A stretch of DNA of 7,083 nucleotides from Gemmatimonadota bacterium. GTDB taxonomy: Bacteria; Gemmatimonadota; Gemmatimonadetes; Longimicrobiales; RSA9. Below are positions 1 through 5,969 of this stretch, piece by piece (the stretch's first letter is position 1; each line of letters opens with the position of its first letter). The stretch spans positions 1 to 7,083 of the forward strand of contig JACQPS010000377.1 in NCBI GenBank assembly GCA_016207445.1, in the 5' to 3' direction. A program made the translations under genes and the position numbers. The notes beneath the pieces were generated by a model that ran no database searches, had not been told where the DNA came from, and worked only from the letters and a program-made list of their open reading frames with translations.

Positions 1-1
1 C

Positions 2-346
2 GCCTCGCCGCGCGGCAAGCGCACGCAGCGCATCCACCAGCTCAGCGGCGGCGAGAAGGCGCTCTGCTCCCTCGCGCTGCTCTTCGCGATCTACCTGGTT
101 AAGCCCAGTCCGTTCTGCGTGCTGGACGAGGTGGACGCGCCGCTCGACGAGGCGAACATCGGCCGCTTCCTCTCCATGCTCAAGCAGTTCAAGCAGGAGA
201 CGCAGTTCATCGTCATCACGCACAACCCACGCACCATGGAAGCGGCGGACTGGATCTACGGCGTCACCATGGAGGAGCCCGGCGTCAGCACCGTCGTGGG
301 CGTGCAGCTCGACGAGGTGCTGGCCGGCGTCGCCGCGGGAGCGTGA
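2..346 (+). CDS. smc: Chromosome partition protein Smc, C-terminal end (5' truncated by window)
   Basis: This is the last 114 codons of a Smc ATPase, which forms the condensin-like complex with ScpA and ScpB that organises and segregates the chromosome. Counting from the first complete codon, the ABC signature LSGGEKAL lies at residues 14-21. The Walker B/D-loop CVLDEVDAPLDEAN starts at residue 39, with catalytic D42 and E43. The H-loop is FIVITHN with H74, and the tail MEEPGVSTVVGVQLDE is typical of bacterial Smc rather than SbcC or RecN. The N-terminal head, coiled coils and hinge lie upstream of the window. The TGA stop at 344-346 overlaps the start of the next gene, so the two are probably translated from one message. 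Codon use is GC-rich like that of the downstream housekeeping genes. Confidence 0.95.
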   Translation, partial: ASPRGKRTQRIHQLSGGEKALCSLALLFAIYLVKPSPFCVLDEVDAPLDEANIGRFLSMLKQFKQETQFIVITHNPRTMEAADWIYGVTMEEPGVSTVVGVQLDEVLAGVAAGA

Positions 347-2802
347 TGTGCTCCCGAGGCGCCCCTCGGCTGCGCTCGGGGCAGGCGCCGCGCCGAGGGA
401 TCGCCCGGCTCTGCCTCTCCTTCGGTCTGACCCTTCTCTCGGCCGCGCCGCTCGCGGCCCAGGAGTTCCGCTCACCCGTCCTCCGTCGCGCTCTGGCCGC
501 CGCACCCGCGGAATCCCTTGCCGTGTGGGTGTTCCTCGATCCGGCGCTGGCGACGTCGGCCCAGCCGCCCGCTCTCGGTGCCGACGCGCTCCGGCGGCGG
601 CAGGTGCACCGAATTCCCATCTTCCCGAACGACCGCCCGGTGCCCGCCGAGCTGCTGCGCCGCATCGAGGCGACCGGCAGCCGCATCCGCCACACGAGCC
701 GCTGGCTGCGCGCCGTCAGCGTCTGGACCGATGCCGCGGGCGTGGAGCGGCTGGCCCAGCTGCCGGAGGTGCGGAGTCTGAGGCTGGTGGGTAGTCTGGA
801 ACGGTTGGAGGTACTCGATAGTGCCCCTCGCCCGAATTGCTATCCGAATTGCCCTCGCCCCCACCCTCGCCCTCACCCCCGCCCGCTGTTGCGCGGCGAT
901 ACCCTCGACTACGGCCCCTCTCTGTCCCCGCTGCGGGATCTGGACGTTCCGCGCGTCCACCTGCTGGGTTTCAGCGGCCGCGGCGTGCGCGTCGCGCTGC
1001 TCGACACCGGCTTCGAGCCCACGCACGAGAGCCTGGACAGTGCGCGCATCCTAGCTGCCTACGACTTCATCAACGGCGACACGGTCGTGGCCGACGAGCC
1101 GGGTGATCCCTCGGGCGCGGAGGGCCACGGCACGGCCGTGTGGTCGATCCTGGGCGGGAAAGCGCCCGGTCGGGTGGTCGGGCCTGCATACGGCGCGGAC
1201 TTCATCCTCGCCAAGGTGGATGACATCGCCACCGAGCCGCGCGCAGACGAGGACCGCTGGGTCGCTGCCGCCGAGTGGGCCGACTCGCTGGGCGCGAGCG
1301 TGATCAGCTCCTCGCTCGGGTACCGCACCTTCGACGACGGCTTCAGCTACGGCATCGGCGCGCTGAACGGGGACAGCGCGATCGTGACGCGTGCGGCCGA
1401 CGAGGCGGCGCGCCGGGGCATCCTGGTCGCGACCGCCATGGGGAACGATGGGCCCACCACCAGCAGCCTGGTCGCGCCGGCGGACGCCGACAGCGTGATC
1501 GCGGTCGGCGCCGTGGATTCGCTGGGGCAACCGGCGTCGTTCACGAGCCGTGGCCCTACGGGCGACGGCCGCACCAAGCCGGAGCTGGCGGCGCGCGGCA
1601 TTGCCGTGCCGGCCGCGGCCGCGGCGGCAACGAACGGGTACGCGCCGATCAGCGGCACGAGCGCGGCGACGCCGCTCATCGGCGGGAGTGCCGCGCTCTT
1701 TCTGGAGGCCTGGCCGGACCTGATCCCGCTCGCCGCTCGGAGGGCATTCATCCTGTCGGCGCCGCGCAGCACGCCGGACAATGCCGTCGGCCACGGCCCG
1801 CCGGGCATTGCTTCGGCCATCTTCTTCCCGGAGGGGCTGGCCACCCTGGACGTGCTCGGCGTGAACACGCAGGGCGTCATCACGACGCTCGCCCCCACGT
1901 TCCGCTGGAGCGCCGCTGCCGTGCACTCGAGCGCGCGGCCCGTGCGCTACCGGCTCGAGTTCGCACCCGACTCCGGCTTTGCCACGATCGGCTCCAGCGA
2001 CACCGTGACCGATGCCTTCTCCCTCGCGCTGCGCCGGCCGCTGCGCCCGGCGGGGCCGCTCTGGTGGCGCGTCGTCGCCCAAACCGCGCCCGGCGTAACG
2101 CGCGCCACCGTTGCCGCGGCAGGCACGGTGACCATGCCGCCCTGGGTCCACCTGCTCACACTCAATTCGCCGAGTCCCACGTTCATCTCGACGCTGCGCC
2201 CGCGGCTCGCCTGGGCGCCGCTCGCCGCGCCGCCGCCCACCGGCCCGCTCAGCTACGACGTACAGGTCCTCTCGGACCGCACCGGCGAGCCAGTGCTGAG
2301 CGTGACCGGGTTGCGCGACACCACGGCTGTCCTCGTGCCCGAGCCGCTCGATTACAACACACCGTATCGCTGGCGCGTGCTCGCCCACTCGCCCGCGGGC
2401 GTGAGCGACACCATCACCAGCGCGGCGCCGTTCGTCGTCACCAGTCGCACGCAGCCGCCGGCCACGATCCTGTACCAGAATTTCCCGAACCCTTTCCCAC
2501 GCGCGGAGCTCGGCGAAACCGCCACGCGCGTCTGGTTCGACCTGGATCGCACGACCACCGTACATCTCGCCGTGTATGACCTGCGCGGCCGGCTCGTGCG
2601 CCGCCTGATCCCGGCCGCCGGCTGCGCATCCGTCGAGCTGCTCCCGGGGCTGTACGGCCGCGAGGATGGGACCGATCCCTGCGTGCTCACGCAGTGGGAT
2701 GGCAAGGACGACGACGGCCGCACCGTCCGCGCGGGCGTCTACCTGTTGCGCCTGCGCGCGGGGCCGTACCAGGAAACGCGGCGCGTGTTGTTCTTGCCTT
2801 GA
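346..2802 (+). CDS. Secreted subtilisin-like (S8) serine peptidase with Fn3-like repeats and C-terminal FlgD/sorting-type domain
   Basis: This is a predicted exported protease. Residues are numbered from the GTG at 343; ATG 346 is preferred because GGGAG at 337-341 precedes it and it overlaps the smc stop. A signal peptide (about 20-40, ending APLAAQ) is followed by an inhibitor-I9-like propeptide (about 58-150), a Pro/Cys/His-rich linker (161-183) and the S8 domain (about 205-450). The triad is intact: D221 in LLDTGFEP, H262 in GHGTAV, S440 in SGTSAATP, with oxyanion N368 in AMGNDGP. Two Fn3-like beta domains (about 515-600 and 610-702) lead to a C-terminal module from Y711: YQNFPNPF, then VYDLRGRLVRRL and WDGKDDDGRTVRAGVYLLRL. 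This resembles the FlgD-like/type-A sorting domains of surface or secreted proteins in FCB-group bacteria. Substrate is unknown. The N-terminal residues 4-19 and the linker are encoded by repeat-like DNA. Confidence 0.92.
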   Translation: MCSRGAPRLRSGQAPRRGIARLCLSFGLTLLSAAPLAAQEFRSPVLRRALAAAPAESLAVWVFLDPALATSAQPPALGADALRRRQVHRIPIFPNDRPVPAELLRRIEATGSRIRHTSRWLRAVSVWTDAAGVERLAQLPEVRSLRLVGSLERLEVLDSAPRPNCYPNCPRPHPRPHPRPLLRGDTLDYGPSLSPLRDLDVPRVHLLGFSGRGVRVALLDTGFEPTHESLDSARILAAYDFINGDTVVADEPGDPSGAEGHGTAVWSILGGKAPGRVVGPAYGADFILAKVDDIATEPRADEDRWVAAAEWADSLGASVISSSLGYRTFDDGFSYGIGALNGDSAIVTRAADEAARRGILVATAMGNDGPTTSSLVAPADADSVIAVGAVDSLGQPASFTSRGPTGDGRTKPELAARGIAVPAAAAAATNGYAPISGTSAATPLIGGSAALFLEAWPDLIPLAARRAFILSAPRSTPDNAVGHGPPGIASAIFFPEGLATLDVLGVNTQGVITTLAPTFRWSAAAVHSSARPVRYRLEFAPDSGFATIGSSDTVTDAFSLALRRPLRPAGPLWWRVVAQTAPGVTRATVAAAGTVTMPPWVHLLTLNSPSPTFISTLRPRLAWAPLAAPPPTGPLSYDVQVLSDRTGEPVLSVTGLRDTTAVLVPEPLDYNTPYRWRVLAHSPAGVSDTITSAAPFVVTSRTQPPATILYQNFPNPFPRAELGETATRVWFDLDRTTTVHLAVYDLRGRLVRRLIPAAGCASVELLPGLYGREDGTDPCVLTQWDGKDDDGRTVRAGVYLLRLRAGPYQETRRVLFLP
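354..399. repeat. REP-like GC palindrome within the peptidase start
   Basis: Overlapping inverted repeats occur here. CCGAGG (354-359) pairs with CCTCGG (364-369) across a 4-nt loop. Alternatively CCCTCGGC (363-370) pairs perfectly with GCCGAGGG (392-399), with an inner GCGC/GCGC stem (372-375 with 385-388). The sequence CTCGGCTGCGCTCGGGG has the look of short extragenic palindromes that are often dispersed in GC-rich environmental genomes; that resemblance is from memory and was not searched. Here it is read as coding, giving roughly SRGAPRLRSGQAPRRG, the positively charged start of the signal peptide. Confidence 0.55.
832..890 (+). repeat. C-rich repeat element inside the peptidase linker
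   Basis: CCGAATTGC occurs twice with a 12-nt period (832-840, 844-852). It is followed by a run of CCCTCGCCC/CCCTCACCC-type units to about 887. It encodes a Pro/His/Arg linker with two cysteines (NCYPNCPRPHPRPHPRP) between propeptide and catalytic domain. Positions 841-860 match 7044-7063 at 17 of 20 bases, so this appears to be one copy of a dispersed repeat that landed in frame at a tolerant site. Confidence 0.6.
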
Positions 2803-2808
2803 AGCCTT

Positions 2809-3576
2809 ATGGAAATCACCGTCGTCGGTTCCGGAACCGTCGTACCGCACCCCGAGCGCGTCTGCGCCTGCTACCACGTGCGGGTCCGGGAGCTCCGCAT
2901 CCTCTTCGACTCCGGGCCCGGCGCGCTGCACCACCTCGCGCGCTTTCGGCTCGGCTGGCAAGCCATCACGCACGTCGCGCTCACCCATTTCCACACGGAT
3001 CACATCGGCGATCTGCCGATCCTGCTCTTCGCGCTGAAGCACGGGCTCGCGCAGCCGCGCAGCGCGCCCCTCTCGCTGATCGGTCCCACCGGTATCGCGG
3101 AGTTCCTGCGGAAGCTGAAGGAGAGCTTCGGCGATTACATGCTCGACCCCGGCTTCCCGGTGCACGTGCGCGAGCTCGCGGATGGCGGCGAGCTACGCCT
3201 GGACGACGTCGTCTGGCTGCGCGCATGCGCGACGCCGCACACCGAAGCGTCCACCGCCTACCGGCTGGACACGCCCGAGGGCTCGCTCGGTTACACCGGT
3301 GATACTGACTTCGACGAGAAGCTGGGGAAGTTCCTCGCGGCGGTGGACGTGCTGATCGCAGAGTGCTCGCTGCCGGACGACCAGGCCATCAAGGGGCATC
3401 TGACGCCCACCCGTGCCGCCGCGCTGGCCTGCCTCGCCCGGCCAGGGCAGCTCGTGCTCACCCACGTCTACCCGCAGCTCGAGGGGCGCGACCTCGCGGC
3501 GCTCGTGCGGCTCGCCGGGTGGGATGGCCCGGTCGACGTCGCCCGGGACGGCATGCGCGTGGCAGTCCGGGGCTAG
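2809..3576 (+). CDS. RNase Z-like MBL-fold metallohydrolase
   Basis: This 255-aa protein has the metallo-beta-lactamase fold of the RNase Z/ElaC group of phosphodiesterases, which bind two zinc ions. Visible motifs are N-terminal GSGT (8-11), the metal-binding HFHTDH at 60-65, H144 in ATPHTEAS, D165 in GYTGDTDF, H197 in KGHLTPTRAAALA (the His of the RNase Z-type H-x-T motif) and H219 in LTHVYP. All expected metal ligands are therefore present. The long flexible-arm exosite of true tRNase Z is not obvious, and the protein is shorter than the usual roughly 300 aa. It may therefore be an RNase BN-like or small-molecule phosphodiesterase relative rather than the tRNA 3'-processing enzyme. It starts 6 nt after the peptidase stop with no strong Shine-Dalgarno, suggesting translational coupling. 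Substrate cannot be read from the sequence. Confidence 0.88.
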   Translation: MEITVVGSGTVVPHPERVCACYHVRVRELRILFDSGPGALHHLARFRLGWQAITHVALTHFHTDHIGDLPILLFALKHGLAQPRSAPLSLIGPTGIAEFLRKLKESFGDYMLDPGFPVHVRELADGGELRLDDVVWLRACATPHTEASTAYRLDTPEGSLGYTGDTDFDEKLGKFLAAVDVLIAECSLPDDQAIKGHLTPTRAAALACLARPGQLVLTHVYPQLEGRDLAALVRLAGWDGPVDVARDGMRVAVRG

Positions 3577-3596
3577 CCGGTTCCGCCGCAGCGACT

Positions 3597-3602
3597 TAAA
3601 CT
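3597..3602 (+). promoter_or_regulatory. Possible -10 element for a leaderless aroF transcript
   Basis: TAAACT matches 4 of 6 positions of the TATAAT consensus and ends 5 nt before the aroF ATG. Transcription would then begin at or next to the start codon. This would fit the absence of any Shine-Dalgarno in the 31-nt gap after the hydrolase gene. No good -35 box is visible, so the support is weak. Confidence 0.2.
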
Positions 3603-3607
3603 GACGT

Positions 3608-4654
3608 ATGCTCGTAGTCATGGCGCACACCGCGACCTCCGACGATATCCGCCGCGTCGTCGAGACCATCGAGGACATGGGGTACGAGGCGCGCCCCATG
3701 CCCGGCAAGCAGCGCACGGCGGTGGGGCTGGTCGGCAACGACGGCCGCGTGGACAGCAGCCGGCTGGAGGCACTGCCGGGCGTGCTTCAGGTCATCCACG
3801 TCACGCAGCCGTACAAGCAGGTCTCGCGCGAGTGGCGCCCGGAGCCGACGGTCATCGATCTGCCGAATGGCACCCGCATCGGCGCGGAAGACGTCGTCCT
3901 CATGGCCGGTCCCTGCTCCGTCGAGTCGGAGGAGCAGATCCTCGCGATCGCGCATCGGCTGCGCGTGGCCGGCGCCACCGTGCTGCGCGGCGGCGCCTTC
4001 AAGCCCCGCACGTCGCCCTATTCCTTCCAGGGCCTGGGCGTGAAGGGGCTCGAGCTGCTGGCGAGGGCGCGCGAGGAGACGGGGCTCGCGATCGTCACCG
4101 AGGCGCTCGAGCCCGAGACGGTCGAGCTCGTCGCCGACTACGCCGACATCATCCAGATCGGCGCGCGTAACATGCAGAATTACCCGCTGCTCAAGCGCGC
4201 CGGCAGAGTGGGGAAGCCCGTGCTGCTCAAGCGCGGGCTCGCCGCCACCATCAAGGAGCTGCTCCTCAGCGCCGAGTACATCGTGAGCGAGGGGAACGGG
4301 CAGGTGATCCTGTGCGAGCGCGGCGTACGCTCGTTCGACGACCACACGCGCAACATGCTCGACCTGACCGCCATCCCCGTCGTGCACGCGCTCTCGCACC
4401 TCCCCATCATCGCCGACCCGAGCCACGGCACCGGCCTGCGCAGCAAGGTCATCCCCATGGGCCGTGCGGCCGTCGCCGCCGGCGCCGACGGGCTCATGAT
4501 CGAAGTGCACCCCGACCCCGACCACGCCCTCTCCGACGGCGCCCAGTCCCTCTGGCCCGACCAGTTCGACGAGCTGGTCGCGCAGATCCGGCTGATCGCC
4601 GAAGCGATTGGCCGCCAGCTGGCATCCCCGCTGCCTGAGCGGGTGCCGGCATAA
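3608..4654 (+). CDS. aroF: 3-deoxy-7-phosphoheptulonate (DAHP) synthase, type I-beta with N-terminal regulatory domain
   Basis: This enzyme condenses phosphoenolpyruvate with erythrose 4-phosphate, the first step of the shikimate pathway to aromatic amino acids, in the cytoplasm. Residues 1-70 (MLVVMAHTATSDDIRRVVE through VIHVTQPYKQVSRE) form the ferredoxin-like regulatory domain found in Thermotoga-type enzymes; in that group it mediates feedback inhibition by tyrosine or phenylalanine. The TIM barrel follows: MAGPCSVES (C103), LRGGAFKPRTSPYSF (K132, R134), QIGARNMQN, KRGLAATIKE, ADPSHGTG (H273), MIEVHP (E299) and LSDGAQS (D310). C103, H273, E299 and D310 are the metal ligands, each offset by one from Thermotoga numbering as remembered. 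The start at 3608 is supported because the opening residues align with the regulatory domain; ATG 3620 would cut into it. No Shine-Dalgarno is visible. The symbol is by family; aroG or aroA(DAHP) is also used. Confidence 0.95.
   Translation: MLVVMAHTATSDDIRRVVETIEDMGYEARPMPGKQRTAVGLVGNDGRVDSSRLEALPGVLQVIHVTQPYKQVSREWRPEPTVIDLPNGTRIGAEDVVLMAGPCSVESEEQILAIAHRLRVAGATVLRGGAFKPRTSPYSFQGLGVKGLELLARAREETGLAIVTEALEPETVELVADYADIIQIGARNMQNYPLLKRAGRVGKPVLLKRGLAATIKELLLSAEYIVSEGNGQVILCERGVRSFDDHTRNMLDLTAIPVVHALSHLPIIADPSHGTGLRSKVIPMGRAAVAAGADGLMIEVHPDPDHALSDGAQSLWPDQFDELVAQIRLIAEAIGRQLASPLPERVPA
4621..4647 (+). other. Hairpin spanning the 3' end of aroF
   Basis: GGCA-TC-CCCGCT (4621-4632) can pair with AGCGGGTGCC (4638-4647) around a 5-nt loop, with a 2-nt bulge. 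It sits over the last aroF codons, just before the next gene's ribosome binding site. There is no T-run, so it is not a convincing intrinsic terminator. It could stabilise the upstream message or partly insulate the next gene. Confidence 0.3.
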
Positions 4655-4662
4655 CCTTCATC

Positions 4663-4669
4663 GAGGAGG
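4663..4669 (+). promoter_or_regulatory. Strong Shine-Dalgarno for the small conserved gene
   Basis: GAGGAGG lies 4 nt before ATG 4674. It is the clearest ribosome binding site in the first two-thirds of the window and fixes the start of the downstream gene; an upstream GTG in the same frame (4608) lies inside aroF. Confidence 0.8.
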
Positions 4670-4673
4670 CGCT

Positions 4674-4973
4674 ATGCGCACGCTGCTGAAGGTGACGATT
4701 CCGGTCGAAACGGGGAATCGTACGATTCAGGATGGGACGCTGTCCGGCGTGATGGACCAGATGATGAACCGGATCAAGCCGGAAGCGGCGTACGCCCTGA
4801 CCGAGGACGGCAAGCGCACGGTCTTGATCTTCTTCGACATGAAGGACCCGTCGGAGATCCCGCCCATCGCCGAGCCCTTCTTCATGAAGCTGAACGCGGC
4901 CGTGCAATTCTCGCCCGTCATGAACCCGCAGGAGCTGCAGGCCGGGCTCGGCAAGGCGGCGAAAGACTTCTGA
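4674..4973 (+). CDS. Small conserved protein of unknown function (DUF3303-like, ferredoxin-fold-like)
   Basis: This 99-aa cytoplasmic protein has no signal peptide or membrane segment. It opens with a beta-strand pattern (MRTLLKVTIPVE), followed by NRTIQDGTLSGVMDQMMNRIKPEAAY, TEDGKRTVLIFFDMKDPSEIP, and IAEPFFMKLNAAVQFSPVMNPQEL. I recognise this as a widespread short hypothetical family, resembling a dimeric alpha/beta-barrel or DUF3303-type protein; the exact family name is uncertain. It has no evident catalytic motif. The start is fixed by the GAGGAGG ribosome binding site. It follows aroF by 19 nt and could share its transcript, but nothing links it functionally to aromatic biosynthesis. 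The strong ribosome binding site suggests good expression. Confidence 0.85.
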   Translation: MRTLLKVTIPVETGNRTIQDGTLSGVMDQMMNRIKPEAAYALTEDGKRTVLIFFDMKDPSEIPPIAEPFFMKLNAAVQFSPVMNPQELQAGLGKAAKDF

Positions 4974-5067
4974 GCAGGGCGTCGTCTGCCGTCGACGCCG
5001 TCGACCGGCGACGCAACGCGGGCCGGGACCGCCGCGCGGCCCCGCCACGACGGGTGCCATGTAAGCT

Positions 5068-5241
5068 CTAGCGCTCTGGCGGCCGCGGCACCCGGTCGCG
5101 GCGGGGCACGAGCTCGATCACTCGCTCGACGAGCTCCAGCGCCGCCGTCACCTGTGCATCCTTCGAGTCATCGCGCTGGATCCGCTTCAGAAACGCCCGC
5201 ACGGCACGCGCCGCCCGCACAACGCGAGTGGCGAACACCAT
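5068..5241 (-). CDS. Doubtful small hypothetical protein, minus strand
   Basis: A 57-codon frame starts at ATG 5241 and ends at TAG 5068-5070; a TTG at 5280 would give 70 aa. The product is highly charged and predicted helical: RAARAVRAFLKRIQRDDSKD, then AALELVERVIELVPRRDR. Third codon positions are mostly G or C, in keeping with neighbouring real genes, which is the main support. Against it, there is no visible Shine-Dalgarno before either start, it is the only minus-strand candidate of this size, and I recognise no family. It could equally be the tail of a decayed gene. It runs convergent to the small conserved gene at 4674-4973. Confidence 0.35.
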   Translation of the reverse strand: MVFATRVVRAARAVRAFLKRIQRDDSKDAQVTAALELVERVIELVPRRDRVPRPPER

Positions 5242-5402
5242 TGTCTGGGTACAGGCGATCGTGATCGACGCGAGCGGCAAGGAGTTGCTGAACGGCGCTT
5301 TGAACCATGCTCTTGGCCGAAACGTCTATGGGATCGCGCCGCCGAGCCGTGCAGATTCGTCGCGCGAGCCAAGCGGAGCGAGCGAAGGCGGGACGCGCCG
5401 AG

Positions 5403-5419
5403 AGCCGTCCCCGGGCTCG
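5403..5419 (+). other. Short hairpin upstream of the terminator-like stem
   Basis: GAGCC (5403-5407) can pair with GGCTC (5414-5418) around a short C-rich loop. It lies immediately before the UUCG hairpin at 5424-5445. The repeated AGCCGTCC at 5404-5411 and 5425-5432 means the two left arms are interchangeable, so alternative pairings with the downstream GGGCGGCT arm are possible. Confidence 0.3.
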
Positions 5420-5423
5420 CCGG

Positions 5424-5455
5424 CAGCCGTCCTTCGGGGCGGCTGTCGTTATTTC
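5424..5455 (+). terminator. Terminator-like hairpin with UUCG tetraloop just upstream of yraN
   Basis: CAGCCGTCC (5424-5432) pairs with GGGCGGCTG (5437-5445), a 9-bp stem with one G-U pair, closed by a C(UUCG)G tetraloop. The T-rich tail TCGTTATTTC (5446-5455) follows. This is the best intrinsic-terminator structure in the window, though the tail is interrupted. It ends just before the yraN ribosome binding site, so it may end an upstream transcript or act as a leader structure controlling yraN. Confidence 0.55.
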
Positions 5456-5461
5456 GGGGAG
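5456..5461 (+). promoter_or_regulatory. Shine-Dalgarno of yraN
   Basis: GGGGAG lies 5 nt before ATG 5467 and immediately after the terminator-like hairpin tail. It supports the chosen yraN start. Confidence 0.65.
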
Positions 5462-5466
5462 CATCG

Positions 5467-5844
5467 ATGCCAGTCAAACCGGGCGAGCCGCACGAGCTGG
5501 GGAAGAGCGGAGAAGCGCTCGCGGCGGAGCTGCTCGCGACGCGGGCGTGGACGATTCTTGCCCGCAATTATCGGTTCGGCCACAAGGAGATCGATCTGAT
5601 CGCGCGCCAGGGCAACGTGGTCGCGTTCGTGGAGGTCAAGACGCGCGCGGGCCGGGGCTACGGGCATCCGCTGGAGGCGGTGCACCGGCTCAAGCGCCGA
5701 GAGATTCAAACTGTGGCCAGGAGTTGGATCGCCCGCAACGGCCGCCCCGGCGATGTCTACCGCTTCGATGCCGTGGCCGTGGTCTGGGAGGGAAGCGGAC
5801 CACCCGTCGTCGAGCACATTCCGGACGCTTGGCGGAGCGGATAG
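5467..5844 (+). CDS. yraN: YraN family (UPF0102) endonuclease-like protein
   Basis: This 125-aa protein belongs to the UPF0102/YraN family, which has a restriction-endonuclease-like (PD-(D/E)xK) fold related to Holliday-junction resolvases; its physiological role is poorly defined. The expected conserved order is present: GKSGEALAAELLATRAWTIL (12-31), RNYRFGHKEIDLIARQG (33-49) with the candidate catalytic D43, VVAFVEVKTR (51-60) with E56 and K58, then HPLEAV and the RFDAVAV strand (99-105). Length is normal for the family. Codon use is GC-rich and native. In many bacteria yraN lies near rnhB or other nucleic-acid housekeeping genes; here it stands alone behind a terminator-like hairpin. The short C-terminal extension ends at TAG 5842-5844, within REP-like sequence. 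Confidence 0.93.
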   Translation: MPVKPGEPHELGKSGEALAAELLATRAWTILARNYRFGHKEIDLIARQGNVVAFVEVKTRAGRGYGHPLEAVHRLKRREIQTVARSWIARNGRPGDVYRFDAVAVVWEGSGPPVVEHIPDAWRSG

Positions 5845-5969
5845 CGGCTGCGCAGCGAGATCCTGCGGCTAGCGCCGCCCCCAGTACCGATGCATTCTAC
5901 TCCGACGTACAGGACGGAGGTGCCAAGGCAAGGCGGGCTCGAGAGCAGTTCAGGACGGCAGGCAACGGC
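5842..5969. other. Gap between yraN and the toxin-antitoxin-like cassette, with REP-like palindrome
   Basis: It contains the perfect 10-bp palindrome GCTGCGCAGC (5847-5856) and arms that could pair around it: GGCGG 5831-5835 with CCGCC 5875-5879, and TAGC 5842-5845 with GCTA 5868-5871. The remaining sequence to 5969 should hold the cassette promoter and operator. I see no convincing -35/-10 pair or clean operator palindrome there. Confidence 0.4.

Larger units (their letters stand above)
4974..5466. other. Intergenic stretch with GC palindromes, a doubtful small ORF and a terminator-like hairpin
   Basis: About 490 nt lie here without a confident gene. From the left it has a tandem 9-bp duplication (GCCGTCGAC at 4988-4996 and 4997-5005). 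An imperfect GC stem follows at about 5018-5050 (GCGGGCCG with CGGCC-C-CGC, no T-run) that may end the upstream transcript. Next are a minus-strand ORF (5068-5241) described separately, REP-like sequence around 5355-5390 (AGCGGAGCGAGCGAAGGC), and two successive hairpins at 5403-5445. No tRNA or recognised ncRNA was seen. Confidence 0.6.

Noticed and set aside
832..890. C-rich direct repeats considered as a CRISPR array
   Set aside because: Units are too short and irregular, lack spacers, and are translated in frame within the peptidase.
1609..1628. GC-rich palindromic run GGCCGCGGCCGC in the peptidase gene
   Set aside because: It encodes a short alanine run between conserved S8 segments; composition explains it.
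1051..3165. A 704-codon open frame on the minus strand across the peptidase and hydrolase genes
   Set aside because: It is antisense to two genes with intact catalytic motifs. Its product is Arg/Gly/Ala-rich with no recognisable domain, as expected from a GC-rich antisense shadow.
3596..4525. A 309-codon open frame on the minus strand across aroF
   Set aside because: The plus strand encodes a complete DAHP synthase with all metal ligands; the antisense product shows only composition-driven sequence.
4988..5005. Tandem 9-bp duplication (GCCGTCGAC twice) considered as an operator or iteron
   Set aside because: Two copies only, in very GC-rich DNA, with no adjacent regulator or replication gene; chance slippage is enough to explain it.
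5228..5460. A plus-strand frame beginning NTIVWVQAIVIDASGKELLN
   Set aside because: The first 40 residues look somewhat protein-like, but the frame then runs through REP-like and hairpin sequence into yraN. There is no ribosome binding site and I recognise no family. A decayed gene cannot be excluded.
5307..5969. A long plus-strand frame running into the RHH gene, implying a 288-aa protein
   Set aside because: It overlaps the whole of yraN in another frame and its product is Arg/Ala-rich without domains. Only the portion from GTG 5970 matches a family.
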